NCBI GenBank assembly: GCA_035236585.1
Contig: CP141132.1
Coordinates: forward strand, 56,517,880 to 56,581,879
Direction: 5' to 3'
Origin: Warburgia ugandensis
Taxonomy: Eukaryota > Streptophyta > Magnoliopsida > Canellales > Canellaceae
Length of the DNA stretch: 64,000 nt
Part shown: piece after piece, positions 1-12,031 of the stretch
Numbering within the stretch: the stretch's first letter is position 1
How the letters are laid out: each line of letters begins with the position of its first letter
Notes under the pieces: generated by a model
Databases searched by the model: none
The model's input: the letters and a program-made list of their open reading frames with translations, nothing else
Told to the model about the DNA's origin: nothing
Made by a program: the position numbers and the translations under genes

Positions 1-1020
1 TCTAACTTTATGTGATGATAGACACCTGCCCTTATAATGGAAAACTCTCGTAGGGTGTGGTATCATAGGTAGTCCTCACCATGCATCTGATCGGCTCCCA
101 TGCATGATAGACAATAGTCTCCCATTTTGGTGTTGATAGGGAGCGACTGTCGGTAGACTCAAGAGCTGGTTACCACTACAACATGGCAATCCATATGTTT
201 GTTTGGCATTCATATAGCATTATAATTATTGTTAGGATTGATATATCCGTATGTACTCACAGTATGACGACGCATGGAGGATTGGTATGAGTAATCATGA
301 CTAGATGTGAGAGTGTGTTGTACACTCGAGGGACACAAGTTGATTGTGCTCCATTCTATTCTTGACATGCACTTATGTTTTGATGTGATGAATTTACTTA
401 TACTTGGCAATATCAAATTTATGAGTCATGTTTTATACTATGTTATGCAAGTAATATTGATTTGACTCATGTCAATCTTATGGTTTGTACGAGATCTTAC
501 TTGCCATACTAGATTCTGGTTTTGATATGAATCCTATGTGGATGCTATTCTTGTTTATGAGACTTGGCTATTTAGTTTTCATACTATTATTATATCCATG
601 AGTTTTATTATGAGATCATGCATTTATTCGTCACACTACTAGTATCCATTTATCAAATATTAAATGTCTATGTTTCTATACAAGCAATAGCTTGCCTAGG
701 CATTGTTGTTTTTCTTGTAATACCTTAAATATAGAGTGATACTCCAGGAAGAGCAAACAAGAGGAAGATTACTGAAGTGGCAAGGATCACCAGAGCATTT
801 TGAGACAATCATCTCAATGTATGTAATTGATTTAACATAATTTTGAACTAGTATATGGGCTATACATAGATAAATGTTCCTTTATACATATCCTAGACTT
901 GTGGACCTGGCCTTATTGATGGATGTTGAGTCATGATGGACAGACCATAGTTTTTGATGATTTCAGTATTTTTAGTGTTATTAATTGTGATTTTTAACAT
1001 GCATACAATTAGTTTACTAT
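1..1020 (+). repeat. Unidentified repeat-like DNA, possibly retroelement LTR
   Basis: No reading frame here looks like a gene; all frames are closed at short intervals. The texture (mixed short direct motifs, no coding bias, T-rich second half) resembles the LTRs of plant gypsy elements found elsewhere in the window, but I could not align it to them. The identity is a guess. Confidence 0.2.
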
Positions 1021-3199
1021 TTTATTATTTTTCTAAAGTATCTCATGAAAAATTAAACTCAAAATATTAATTGCACAAACTAACTACATATAGTTTAAGT
1101 TGAAGAGAAAAATATAACCTATAGACACTGAAGAAGATCTGTGGAGACTTATAAACTAAGTGAGTTTTGAGCCATTCTTTCTTTTCTGAGGATTATATAT
1201 AAATTTAAAATTTTCTTCAGTGAACATTAATTCTTAGGTGGTCTCATTATTTTCATCTTGATCAACTATAGAGAAATCACAAAATGATTATACCATATAT
1301 CTTTTAAGTTTATGATCATTCTTAAGTCATATGAAACTTAAGAAATGATAAAGGCCGTCCTTATTAAACCCAAAGCCTATAGCCGTCCCTATATTATTTT
1401 TCGCTAGTTAGCCCATTAATCCTTTAAAGTATAAGCATTTTTCTTTGTTAGCCAAGTAACCTTTACCTATATAGAACGCCTATAATATATCTATTACCCA
1501 TTTGTTTTGGAAATATGTAGTGAATATTGAAGAATATCTTGGAAAAAGTATAAGGAAAACAATTCAAGAGATGAACATTAAAAAGGTGAAAAAGGAGAAA
1601 AATTTCAAAAGACTACATAGAAAGACAAGTGAAAAAGTAAAAGAAAAGGATAGCCATTGAAAAATAAGAAGGTTCACTCGTGTGAAGGAAAAATGGAAAT
1701 TTTGTGAATATACTGATAAAAGACATTTACATATTTTTCAGACCACCTTTGTTTACCTTTATATCCATTCTTTTGATAACTCTTACCTAAGCCGACATTT
1801 CATCCTAATAGAAGTCCTAACTTGATCTTAGGAGAAGTATGGTTATAAATGAATAGGGCGTTTAGTAGAGTGCAACATTCTTACTAGTTGAAATCCTTTC
1901 TTGAGACAATTATCATTCTTTATAAGTTATCGTTCTTTTATATGGAATATGTGAGAGTTTTTGGATTTGATGAACAATATTCTAATCACATATTAATGAG
2001 AGATTTACACCTTTTTGAGTGATAAGTATATCCTATGAGAATTGAAGTCAAAGCTTACATTTGGGTAGTAATTTAGGTTATATTGGACTTGGAGACTATA
2101 ATTATATATTAGCTATAGCACACACTCACCTTATAAAGTTTAATGAAATAATTAGATATTTTTAGCTTAAGGGTAGGATTTTGAACCTTTTTGTTCATCT
2201 TTATTAGCAAGCTAAAGTTAAGAATTAATATAAGCTGAATAAAAGAAAAAAATTTCAGCTGACTAAAGGACTTTCATAAAAAAAAAATTAAGAATTTTGT
2301 GGGTATATTTACAACAAATCCTCATGAGGCCTAACTCATCCACTAGGGATAACTTATGGGTTTAAGAGTATGTTGCATATGCTAAATGCAAGAGTACCTG
2401 CAAAAATGACAACCATTTTGTTTTCCTAATTTTTTGCATGTTTTGTTAGGGATTAGCAAAATGCTGGTTAGGGGTATGATAAGTTTTCAATTTTGTATAA
2501 AAATTACTCAATTAGTAGCCAATGTGTTATAACTTAGTGTTAAATTAGGGTTTTTTGCCAAAATGTATAACACATGCATTTCTGGCCTAAGAATTCAAAA
2601 TTTTGATATTTTACACTTTTAGAGGCTAATCTAGAGTAAATATGTGAATGATGATAATTTGTTAGGATTTAATTAGGATTTTTCTTCTTTTATAGGTATT
2701 GAGAGGGTAATCTAAAGGTCGAGATTGATCAAGATAGAAATTAAAGTCATTCATGAGGCCTCCTTGTCTAACTAGGAAACCTAAGCAAGACAAAGCCTAA
2801 ATATCATCAATCAAAGGTGTAATGAAGGTTCAAGAACATCCTAGGGCAAGCAAGAAGGCAATTAAAGAAAATAAAGGTGACCAAAATGGGCCCATGAAGC
2901 AAGCCATGCATTTCCACTACCTTTGCATGGGAGCCATTCAAGTTATTTAGCCATTAAAGCCATGAAAAAGGGTAATAAGCCATGCAACCTACTCAAGCCT
3001 TGTAGCCAACCATTAAATCCACTTAATCCACAAGGAATGAGCCATCAAAGTAAGCAAAGAGGATTTCCACATAGAGCCACACTATTGGAGCATCAATTCA
3101 AGCAACTTTTCTATATTAAAAGTGTGATTTTTAAAGTATTTTGAGAAATTAATGTAAAAGATAAGATGATCATGCATTAAGGGACCCATCAAGATTTCC
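1021..3199. other. Intergenic AT-rich DNA, no gene seen
   Basis: AT-rich sequence without a supportable gene, RNA or recognisable mobile-element domain. The phrase ATGAGGCCT occurs at about 2324 and 2754, a weak hint of old repeat content. The short open frame at 2923-3144 has no recognisable motif and no supporting context. Confidence 0.5.
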
Positions 3200-5334
3200 C
3201 AATCCATTTCTTAACCCTAATCCACCCATCTTACTAGGATTCCACATTTTTAAGTCATGGTGGGAGCAACCATCAAAGAGGAGGATGCCTTCTCCTCCTT
3301 CCTTATTTAGTTGGAAAAATCAAGTGATTTCCTAATTAGGAAAACCTATATCTAAATACATGTAAAAACCCTAAGTTTACTTCCAAATTTTTATCTTTAT
3401 TTTCTTATTTTTTTCCCTCACTCCTCCCACCATTCAAAAGCGATCCAATTAGGAGGTGGAGAGCGACTTTCTTTCTATGGAAAGGATGCCTTTCCTCCTT
3501 TCTAATTTGGGAACCAGTCATCTCATATTTATTTCTCTCTCTTGTGTCATCTTTAAGGACATCATTCCTACCTAAATTTCCTTCCTCCTAACCTTTATCA
3601 TTTAGTACCCTAGCTCTAGGGCCACTTTCCTCATGTTTTCATTGCTTCTTAAGTTAGGAAACCACTCATCTATATATAGCCCCATGTTCCATACTAATTT
3701 TTCAAGTAGACATGGGCGACACACCTTGAAATCAAGATTTTCTTTGGTGTTATTTGCTATTGTAACTTTGGAATTTCTTATATACTTTTCTCCCTTTGCA
3801 TTTCTAGTTATTATGTTGGTTATTTTCTCTGCAATTCATGTTAGTAGTTTGCTTGCTTTGGTTTAATTTTCATTGCTTAGCTTCCATTGTTTTACTTTCT
3901 AATTTTGCACCTCTTTTTTCCCATCTAGCTTTTTACTTTCTTCTTTACCTCAATCCCACTTATTTTATTTGTTATTCTGTCAAGATTTAAGTAACTCATC
4001 TTTGGTAGTGACAACCAAGAGAAGAGCTATCTTAAATCCTTAATTTTCCCACTTGAATTCCATGTTTTCTACCCTCTTTCCTCCTTAGTTTTGGGCAATT
4101 TTTCCTTAGCTCACCCACTTACCTTTCTTTTCTCTTGAATTCTCCTTTGGGTTTTCATGTGATTTCATCATACTTTAGTTTGTGATATTTAGATTGCAAT
4201 TTTTTTTATAGTTTAGATTAGGTTTTATGCTTAGGAATTGGATGCAATTTCCAGCTTTTGAACGTGTATTATGCATTGAAATTTTGGTGTAATTTGGTGA
4301 TGATTCAATAGAATTTTTTTTAGAATTCTTGTTATGGAATAATTATTTGATAAATTTACTTAAAATATGGGTACTTTTCTATCATAAAAATTATGGTTTC
4401 AATATCCTTCTAATGCAAGATTTATTGACTATTCTTAAGTACTGAAATCTGAAATTTGGGTTTTTCTTAACTTTGTGCTTTAATTCAAGCCATCAAAACA
4501 TCTTATTTTCCTAAATCCTTAGGTACTCATTTAGATTTTCATGTTTTTTATTAGATCCCATAGTTATTTTCCATATTAAATCATTGTAGGTTCATTAAAT
4601 TTCACCATCTTTAAGGCTCCAAAATCATGTGTAGAGTCCAAAAGCCATGTGCATAGTTCTAAATCCCAACCCTTTTAAAATTTTGCTAGTTTAGTTTGTT
4701 AATTTAGTTTAGTAATAATTACTTCATTGTTTGCATATTAGTTTAGGTTTAGAAATTTTCTTTTTTGAATTTTAGGAAGTTCTATCTTTAAGATGTTTTA
4801 CGATTTAGAAAGTCTTTTTAGTTGTGGTTTCCATTCACATGCATGATTCTAATTTCTTCTTAAAGTTAGTTAGACCTCATTGGTTACTTGTTTTTGCAAG
4901 TTAATTTAGTGTTAGAAATTTTCGTAATTTTCTTTTAAAAGTTTCTATTATTAGAAAGTTTCTAATTCTATTTAGGAAACTTTCCATTTTAGTAGTTTCT
5001 TTTTAATTTATATTTTCTAGATTAATTCATGCTTGTTTTGCTTTTATTTCCTTTATTTAAATGCACTTTAGTTAAGTAAGTTTCTATTCTAATTACTTAG
5101 CTTTAGTTTTTAGAAGGTTTCTTTTAATTCTAGTTTCTAATTCCATGCATGTTTCCATTTCATGTTACTTTAAATTTCTAATTTAATCACATCTCTATCT
5201 CTTTGGCTAAAGTTAATCAATTTGAATAAAATCCAATTAATTGCAAATATGTGAGATTCCACATGGGATTGACCTCTCTTGGTGAAAATACTAAATTTAT
5301 TCATACACTTGCATGTAATTTTAAAGCTACACCA
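3200..5334 (+). repeat. LTR-like repeat, copy 1 (shared with 61150-63156)
   Basis: This block is colinear with 61150-63156. Shared landmarks include the CTTTGGTAGTGA segment (about 4000 and 61990), the TTTTTC(C)AAGTAG segment after a TATA motif (about 3700 and 61690), and the final stretch GACCTCTCTTG followed by TAATTTTAAAGCTACAC (about 5270-5333 and 63095-63155). A TATATATA motif at about 3671 followed by a CT-rich region looks like an LTR promoter. The right edge is sharp because at 5335 the sequence becomes a different LTR. I infer a solo or truncated LTR of a Ty3/gypsy-type element; the left edge is approximate and no primer site or coding domain is attached. Confidence 0.5.
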
Positions 5335-6966
5335 AGCCCCTATTTTAGTACTATATGATCAAATGACTGAGATCATCTGATCAATTTCTATCCACATTCA
5401 ACAATTTATGTCATATCTAAGTTAATTCAGGGTTCAAGAATTCATCTGTGCTTTTGATCATACATTAGACATCATAGGGTCATTATTTGAATAGTTATAG
5501 ATCAGATGGCTTAGATCATCTATTCTATTCACTTTTGGATCATTGCATATTTTGATTCATTCTATCAATTTAGGGTTAGGAAACCTATTGATAGTGTCTG
5601 ATCATCAATTAGGCATTACCAAGTACTATTTACATAATAACAGATCGGACGACTAAGGTTGTTTGATTAGTTTAAAGCTTAGATCGACAATCTCAATCAA
5701 ATCCAAGCTACATTTGGCATATATTTACCCATTTCTAAACATGGATGGCTAGATTATCACAGAAACCTAATTCTATTAAGAGTAGTACAAATCTAGCTCA
5801 AAACGTCAAATCAAGAATTGGGTTTTCACGGATCTTACCTGTAAAGTGATATTTAACTCTCAAACATCATAAGAGATTTTGGGATTTTGCATAAATCAAA
5901 TGCTGGACTGTTACAGCCACCATGCATCCTATTTTTCCTAAAATTTGGCATCCACATCTCGCCAATCAGCCAACAAACAAAGGGCTTTAATTAGGCTCTT
6001 CATGCTGAGTGAGATAATCATCTTAGATCTCTGATCCAAGCTATCATCTTCTTCGGCAATGTTCTTACCTGCAACGCGATTTCTAACTCCCAAACATCAT
6101 CAAAGATGATGAGTTTTTGCATAAATCAAATGCCAGACTATTATAGTCACCGTGCATCCTATTTTTCCCAAAATTTGGCATCTACTTCTCCCTGATCACC
6201 CAACAAACAAAGGGGTTTAGATAGGCTCCTTGTGTTGAGTGAGATGATCGGCTTGGATCTCTATCATCTTTTTTGGCAATGGCATGCAAACTATGACCAC
6301 CTACAGCATTTCTCCTCCTTTCTCGCTTGCTTGATGTGCTCCTCTAGCAAGCTTAGTTTCTCCCCCTCTCTCCTCCTCCTTTCTCTTCCTCTCCTCCTCC
6401 TCCTTTTATTCTTCCTCTTGTCCTTCTCCTCTTTCTTCTCTCCATGTCAAGTTTTCTCTCCTTCTGTCATGTTTGAGAACAAACCTAGGTCTATTCTTCA
6501 ATTCACTTAAGTGCAAAGGGGGTGTTATTATCAAAATGGTCCCCTCCTTTTAGTTTTTTAATAGTTTCTTTCGCTAAAATTTTAAAATTACAATTATAAT
6601 GTTTGTACAACATAATTACAGTGAAAAATAGATGAATGCTACTCGTGATGGCCTTCCAATGTCTCTTGATCCTCAAATCTCAAATTTCTTCAAGTGGGCC
6701 CCACATAATGAAAATACCAAATTACCCTTCCCGTGGAAAATCACAATATATTTGTCTGAATTTTGATTTCAATAAATTTAGCATCGTTAGAATCATTTTT
6801 TGAGTACAATCCAAATATTGTGGTTTCAACACTTGATTTGATGTCTATAAAAATTTTCATTTTCTAGAACTCTAAAAATTACAAATTTCAATATTCTCTT
6901 TTCACTTTGACTTTATATAAATTCAAATTTTTTGTAAATTGATATTTAGAAATCAAAGACATTACA
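5335..6966 (-). mobile_element. Truncated 3' LTR of a Ty3/gypsy element
   Basis: Colinear with 14583-16016 in the same orientation: the start (TATTTTAGTACT), the CT-rich stretch (6300-6460 versus 15350-15520) and the end (TTACA) all correspond. On the minus strand the LTR starts TGTAAT at 6966, next to a purine-rich AGATAGGAAGGA that serves as a plausible polypurine tract. The distal part is missing: homology stops at 5335 against the neighbouring LTR-like block. Short open frames in it (for example 6232-6510) are not genes. Confidence 0.65.
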
Positions 6967-7184
6967 TCCTTCCTATCTTAGGGAAATTTTGTTTGCAAAA
7001 TTCTTTTCATGATATCTTTCAAACACTTCTTGAAACATTGAATCAATGTCTAAATATATTAGAGCATACTAGCTCATAAAATAGGTAATTCTATGGTAAG
7101 CCAATTTAAAGAGTACCAGATCTCAAAACAAGTATGTCCATGTCACATTAACTTAGAGCATATTGATCTATAAAATAGGCATAC

Positions 7185-8590
7185 ACATTGTTGATTGTTT
7201 CTTGCAAGTATGCAAGTACGGGTTGATCCCACGGGCACTCAACATAAAAATAATAGAGTTTAAATAAAATTTAACTAAAAATAAAATTTTGAATTTAAAA
7301 GAAAAGAAATTAAATTAAATAACAAACTAATTTAACTTCCCTAGATCGATCATTATGTTACATAGTAGATCCATTCACGAATTTTCTTAATTTTTTTTAA
7401 GTTAAAATACTAGAGCAACATCTCTCACTGCATCTGCAAGTGAGAGAGTGTCACCAAAAAATCAGTGGATAATTGATACAATCATGCATAGCCTCGAGCA
7501 TGTAACACTAGCTAAGCAGTTATCTTATCCCTGCTCATAATCCATGATTAATTCAGTCTCCGTTTACAATCCATGAATAGCCACAATCTATGAAGATTTC
7601 ATTAACTTTGGCCGCTGATTTCTTCTACTTTCTAGTAGAATTTTTTAATGAAACTTAGTACCTAAAACAATTTGATATATAAAAAAATTCAATTATAAGG
7701 TTAGATTTTAAATCAAGATAAAATAAATTAAGATATTCGATCACAAGGATAGGCTATTCACTGACCTGCACAATAGTACCTTTCAAGATTATCTCATAAA
7801 GTTAAACAAAATTAGACCATTAAATCTAAAAAAAATTTATATGAAACTCTTTCTAACTCAAATAAAAATATAAGCAAAGGATTAGATCATTCAAAAACTC
7901 ATCAAAAAAACATAACTAAAGCCGCAAAACTTTAAGTAACTCACTACCACTATTCATACAAACAGTATCAAGTAGTTAATATTAATTGAAAATTGAAAAT
8001 CAAACACCTGAGTCTTCTTCTCCTTGATGTCTTTTATCCAATGAACTAAATTTTAGAGATTTTTATTGAGCATTGAAGCAGGAACTAAAGTGCAAAGTAC
8101 CCTTATTCACTAGCTTGCGCGTGCACTGTTCATCTTCTTCAACCTTTGTTTTTGTTTGAATTTTCAAGCTTTTTTCACTTCATCTTCGATTTGATATTTA
8201 TAGATGATGAAAATTTAGTTTGAATTCAATTTTTAGTAATTTCATTCTCTATTATCTTTCCTTTTCTTCAAAGAATTCTAAATCAACTAAATTTCCTAAT
8301 TTTAAATTTAGTTTCCTATGAAGAAACTATTTCCTCTGTCTTCATTCTTTTCACATTCCATCATTAAACTTAAAATCCACTAGCATTATCAATTCATGGT
8401 TTGGATTTGATCCTTGAAGATTGAATTGGAGTCCTTAATTCTTGATTTTGATAGAAATAATCTAGATTGGTCTAAGCCGTCCATTTTAATCTAAGCTTGA
8501 TTGGAGATCTATGATGTTGATCAACTTGATCTAATTGCATGGATCTTAAAGAAAATAACCTAATTAGCATTATACATAATTCAATTTTAG
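7185..8590 (-). repeat. Possible nested solo LTR inside the gypsy internal region
   Basis: The left end reads TGTTGATTGTTTCTTGCAAG and then GGGTTGATCCCACGGGC. Its complement (GTGGGATCAACCCG) resembles the 3' end of many plant LTRs. A TATTTATAGAT promoter-like motif lies at about 8195-8206. The block interrupts gypsy-related DNA, but I could not place a clean right edge or a target-site duplication, so both the call and the borders are tentative. Confidence 0.3.
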
Positions 8591-9111
8591 ACATACTTAC
8601 CTTAGAGCATCATCTAACCTTGAAAATTTACCAAATCACTATTAGATTATAAAATTTTCAATTGATATATTTATTTCATATAAATTTCTAAAAAATATCT
8701 TTAAAATATATCAAAACTCATAATAAATGAGGATAATTTATACAATAATGGACTCTTAACACACTTGGCAAACTTACTTAAAACATATCAGCTAAAAAGT
8801 TATGCAATTTTTTGCCAAATTCACAATAGGGGCATATCAGCTCACTATAGCCAAATTCATATTAGAGCATATCATCTCATCATAGGCAAATCCACACCAA
8901 AACCAACATCATGAATCAAATTATGTATGTAAAATTATTTTACACGTGATCTCAGTCCAAACCATGACTATACAGTGAGCACCTAGAAGCCTGCTGCCTA
9001 AAAACATGTCAGTGCCTCATGCAACCCCTCTCATCGGGCACCCTCATCAGTGGTCCTCTTAAGCCACTCTCATCGGCTACCCACAAGTATAAATTTTGAA
9101 TCAAACTTTGA

Positions 9112-9800
9112 TTATGTGTAAGGAGATAGTCTCATATTAAAATACAAGTCACCATAATACCTTAAATCCATTAAGAAATTAGTCCCAAGTATTGCATATA
9201 TATAATACAAGTAAGGATAATTACAATAATCCATGCTAGTCTTATCCATGCTACATCGACAACTCTTCAAACCCCTTGTTATAGGCATCATGATAAACCA
9301 TATATCTACCACTGCTCGAAATCCAAATGGGTGCAAAGGTGAATCTCCTCTTTAGCTTTTGAAGTCTCACCTTTCAAGCATCACTCTTCGCATGTCTCCT
9401 CGTCAATGAGATCAGGGATAACGCAATCCTTGAAAACCTTGAAACAATAATAATTGCATTAATCCATCCTTCTTCACAAAGAGGGCTAGCTCCTTAAATT
9501 TAAGACTGTCCCTAGCACAAGCTTAAGCATAACATAAATCTCTCTTTACCACAGTAATCTAAGAAACTCCTTTGGGAAAATTTCCTAAAACTCTCAGACC
9601 ACATCCACTTTCTCAATCTGTAGCTTCTCACCCTCGACCACAATTACACTTGCTAGGAAAACTCGACACTCTTCAGAGAAGTGTTGTGCTGTCTTTATGG
9701 TAGAAATAACATAATCTCCTGTGATGCTCTTCTTACCTTCAATGAAATCAGTGGTCGTCGTGAGATACCGAACATAATCTACCTATGACAATCCATTGTC
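9112..9800 (-). pseudogene. Ty3/gypsy pol fragment: protease-RT linker and RT N-terminus
   Basis: Conceptual minus-strand translation with stops gives RVFLAS, then KVDVV-stop-EF-stop-EIFPKE, the decayed form of the VVxEFPxVFPEDLPGLPP linker that precedes RT in Ty3/gypsy pol. Further on it gives ALFVKKDG (family APVLFVKKKDG), then YPYLYYI followed by LGTNFLMDLRYYGDLYFNMR, matching the family YPLPRIDDLFD and FSKIDLRSGYHQ segments. The last 75 codons (9336-9112) are an open remnant. In-frame stops and the loss of everything after this RT segment show a dead copy. The chromovirus-like assignment is inference from motif style and LTR length. Confidence 0.55.
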
Positions 9801-10218
9801 GTCAATGTACTATCAATCAATTTATCTTCTAGTTAATATTGAAATTATTTATATCAAGGAGGATAAGATTAGCATCCATCCTTTTACCCATGATCAAAAT
9901 GCATACCCAGAAGAAACTGTCCAATCAAAATTAGTTTTCCTACTAATGTTATCACATCCAACTCAAAACTCAAGGCATGTATAGCAAGTCCACACAAGAT
10001 ATAAGGATAAGAAATACGAATGAGTGTCTGGAGCCTGGGTCCTCACAAGATATATGTATGTATGTTAGAGTGTATGCATGTATATAACCTTAAGTGTACT
10101 TCCACAACTGCATTTGAAGTCTGAGCCTGCCCCAAAGTAATGGTGAACATTTGCCCTAATTATGTGGAACCACATTTGTTTGGCCTCCACTTTATGTTAG
10201 TTTGTCTTGTCTTTAATG

Positions 10219-10260
10219 ATAGTTTCTTATGAAATGTCCAAACACTTCACATCCATAACA
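10219..10260 (-). pseudogene. gag zinc-knuckle remnant (CCHC) of the gypsy element
   Basis: The minus strand encodes CYGCEVFGHFIRNY, a CX2CX4HX4C knuckle in which the last cysteine has become tyrosine. This nucleic-acid-binding motif marks the C-terminus of retrotransposon Gag. Its position between the primer site and the pol fragment fits the gag-pol order on the minus strand. Confidence 0.55.
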
Positions 10261-12018
10261 TAGTGATGCCTATCTATGTCATAGTTGCTATTGTTGCTGT
10301 TGATGCTGATGTTGTCCTACTTGAGAACATGGCCAACCAGAATACGTGCTCCTACAACTTAAGCATTGCCTTCACTTAGAATCTCCACCACATCTATTAA
10401 ACTATTGTTGATTATGGATTTTCAATGACCCTGTCAATGAGAAGGGTCTCTTTCCCTCACTAGACTGTTCAATGCTATTGCTACGCTTACTATCCTTAGC
10501 TCTATTCAATTCAAGTGAAGGACTTGTTCAAGAATACATGTTATAGCCACTACTTGAGCCACTATGACTGATCGCATCAACAAAACTCTATTCACTCAAC
10601 TTAGGACTCAATTTGTACATGTAATACTTCTAACACTTTTACATATGTGATAATTAAACTTATATATTTACCCATCATCATCCTCTTTGTTAAGTTTCAT
10701 TTCACTCATGATTTATCTCATGATCATGTTCATTAGAAGTCATTTCGACATTATTAACGTATGTTTTAAATTTTGACAACTCACTTCATAAAAGATTAAT
10801 ATTTCAAAATTATCCTCTTCTTGATCATAGTACATAACATAAAATCCTTCTTGTAAAATCCTTCTTCTTTATAATCTTTGATTAATCTCTCCACATAATT
10901 TGTTATACATAATAGACACTGCATCCACACTTTTGGTCTATGAATCAAATACTTTTAGATAAAGAAATGTTGGAATTGTCTAATACAACTTCTTCACAAA
11001 TCTTTTCAATATCATTTTGAATTTATTGATTGTATTCATGCTTTAGTTTGCTATCTATCTATTTATCCCCATTGATTTTTTTGAACTATTTTATAAACTA
11101 GTTGTTATGTCCTCAAATGATATTCACAGTCAAATTAGAACTAGAACTCCCAAAAGGGCCAAGTACTATCTTCTCTCAAATATATTTGGCATATATTTGG
11201 GTATTTTGATACACAAGGTCTCATGAAAATATGTTGAGTTCCATGGATACTGAGTTCATCAAATAGTTCTCTCCTTTAAGAGTTCATTCATGATCATGCC
11301 TAAAATTTATGATCAAATTATCATCATAGATCAAACATTCTCATCTAAAGTAGCATCATAACCTTCTAGTATTAACACTTTCATAAAATGTCCACTAGAA
11401 TTCACCAACATGTTCATATTAATGTCATAATTCTCTTATCTGCATAAGAGTTCATTTATTGTACTCCCACTCGTATCCTTTCCCATTATTCTCATACTAT
11501 TGTTGTAGAATTGCAACTACATCTTACAAAATTTCATGTATCTCATCCAAGTTTGAGTCAAATTCCTCAAAATTACCATTTTTATAGGTCTGTCATATGT
11601 CAATTTCATCTACCAGAGACATCATTACTATCAAATTACACTCATGTTATTTACCCTAGAAATCATATTTATCTCATGGGATAACTTTTTCCCTTCTCAT
11701 ATAGGGATTAAAAGTTTCTTTATCTTCGTATTTACTTCTGACTTCTCACTAAGTCATTGTTCTTAAACATCTTGACTTTTTACTGCAAGACGCATACACT
11801 TTTCATGAAGGTACACTTTCTTGTATTCATACAAGGATAAAAAAGTCTCCTTATTTTCTTAAAATCTTCCAGCCTTAGTAGGTGGTGTTTGTCTCACAAT
11901 CATCAACATTGCTTATATGAGTCATTCATATAACTTATATCTAGACAACTCATTTTCACTTGTTTTACTATATATGACTTTTGGACATGTTGGAGTAGCT
12001 ATGAAAGGATTGATTGGG

Positions 12019-12031
12019 CTTTGATACCAAT
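12019..12031 (-). other. Primer-binding site (initiator tRNA-Met type)
   Basis: Directly inside the LTR end (minus strand ...TCACA) the minus strand reads TTGGTATCAAAGC, one base off the TGGTATCAGAGC primer site complementary to the 3' end of plant initiator tRNA-Met. It fixes the orientation of the element and the LTR border. Confidence 0.6.

Larger units (their letters stand above)
6967..12031 (-). mobile_element. Internal region of decayed Ty3/gypsy retrotransposon
   Basis: Lies between two same-orientation copies of one LTR family. On the minus strand the order is primer site (12020-12031), a long non-coding or decayed gag leader, a CCHC zinc knuckle (10219-10260), a protease-to-RT linker and the start of reverse transcriptase (about 9800-9112). 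RT is cut off before its YVDD-type catalytic site; RNase H and integrase are not found. The region 7185-8590 looks like a separate nested LTR. Known for the family: gag-pol polyprotein, copy-and-paste via RNA. This copy cannot be autonomous. Confidence 0.65.

Noticed and set aside
6232..6510. 92-codon Leu/Ser-rich frame
   Set aside because: Low-complexity translation of the CT-rich part of a gypsy LTR.
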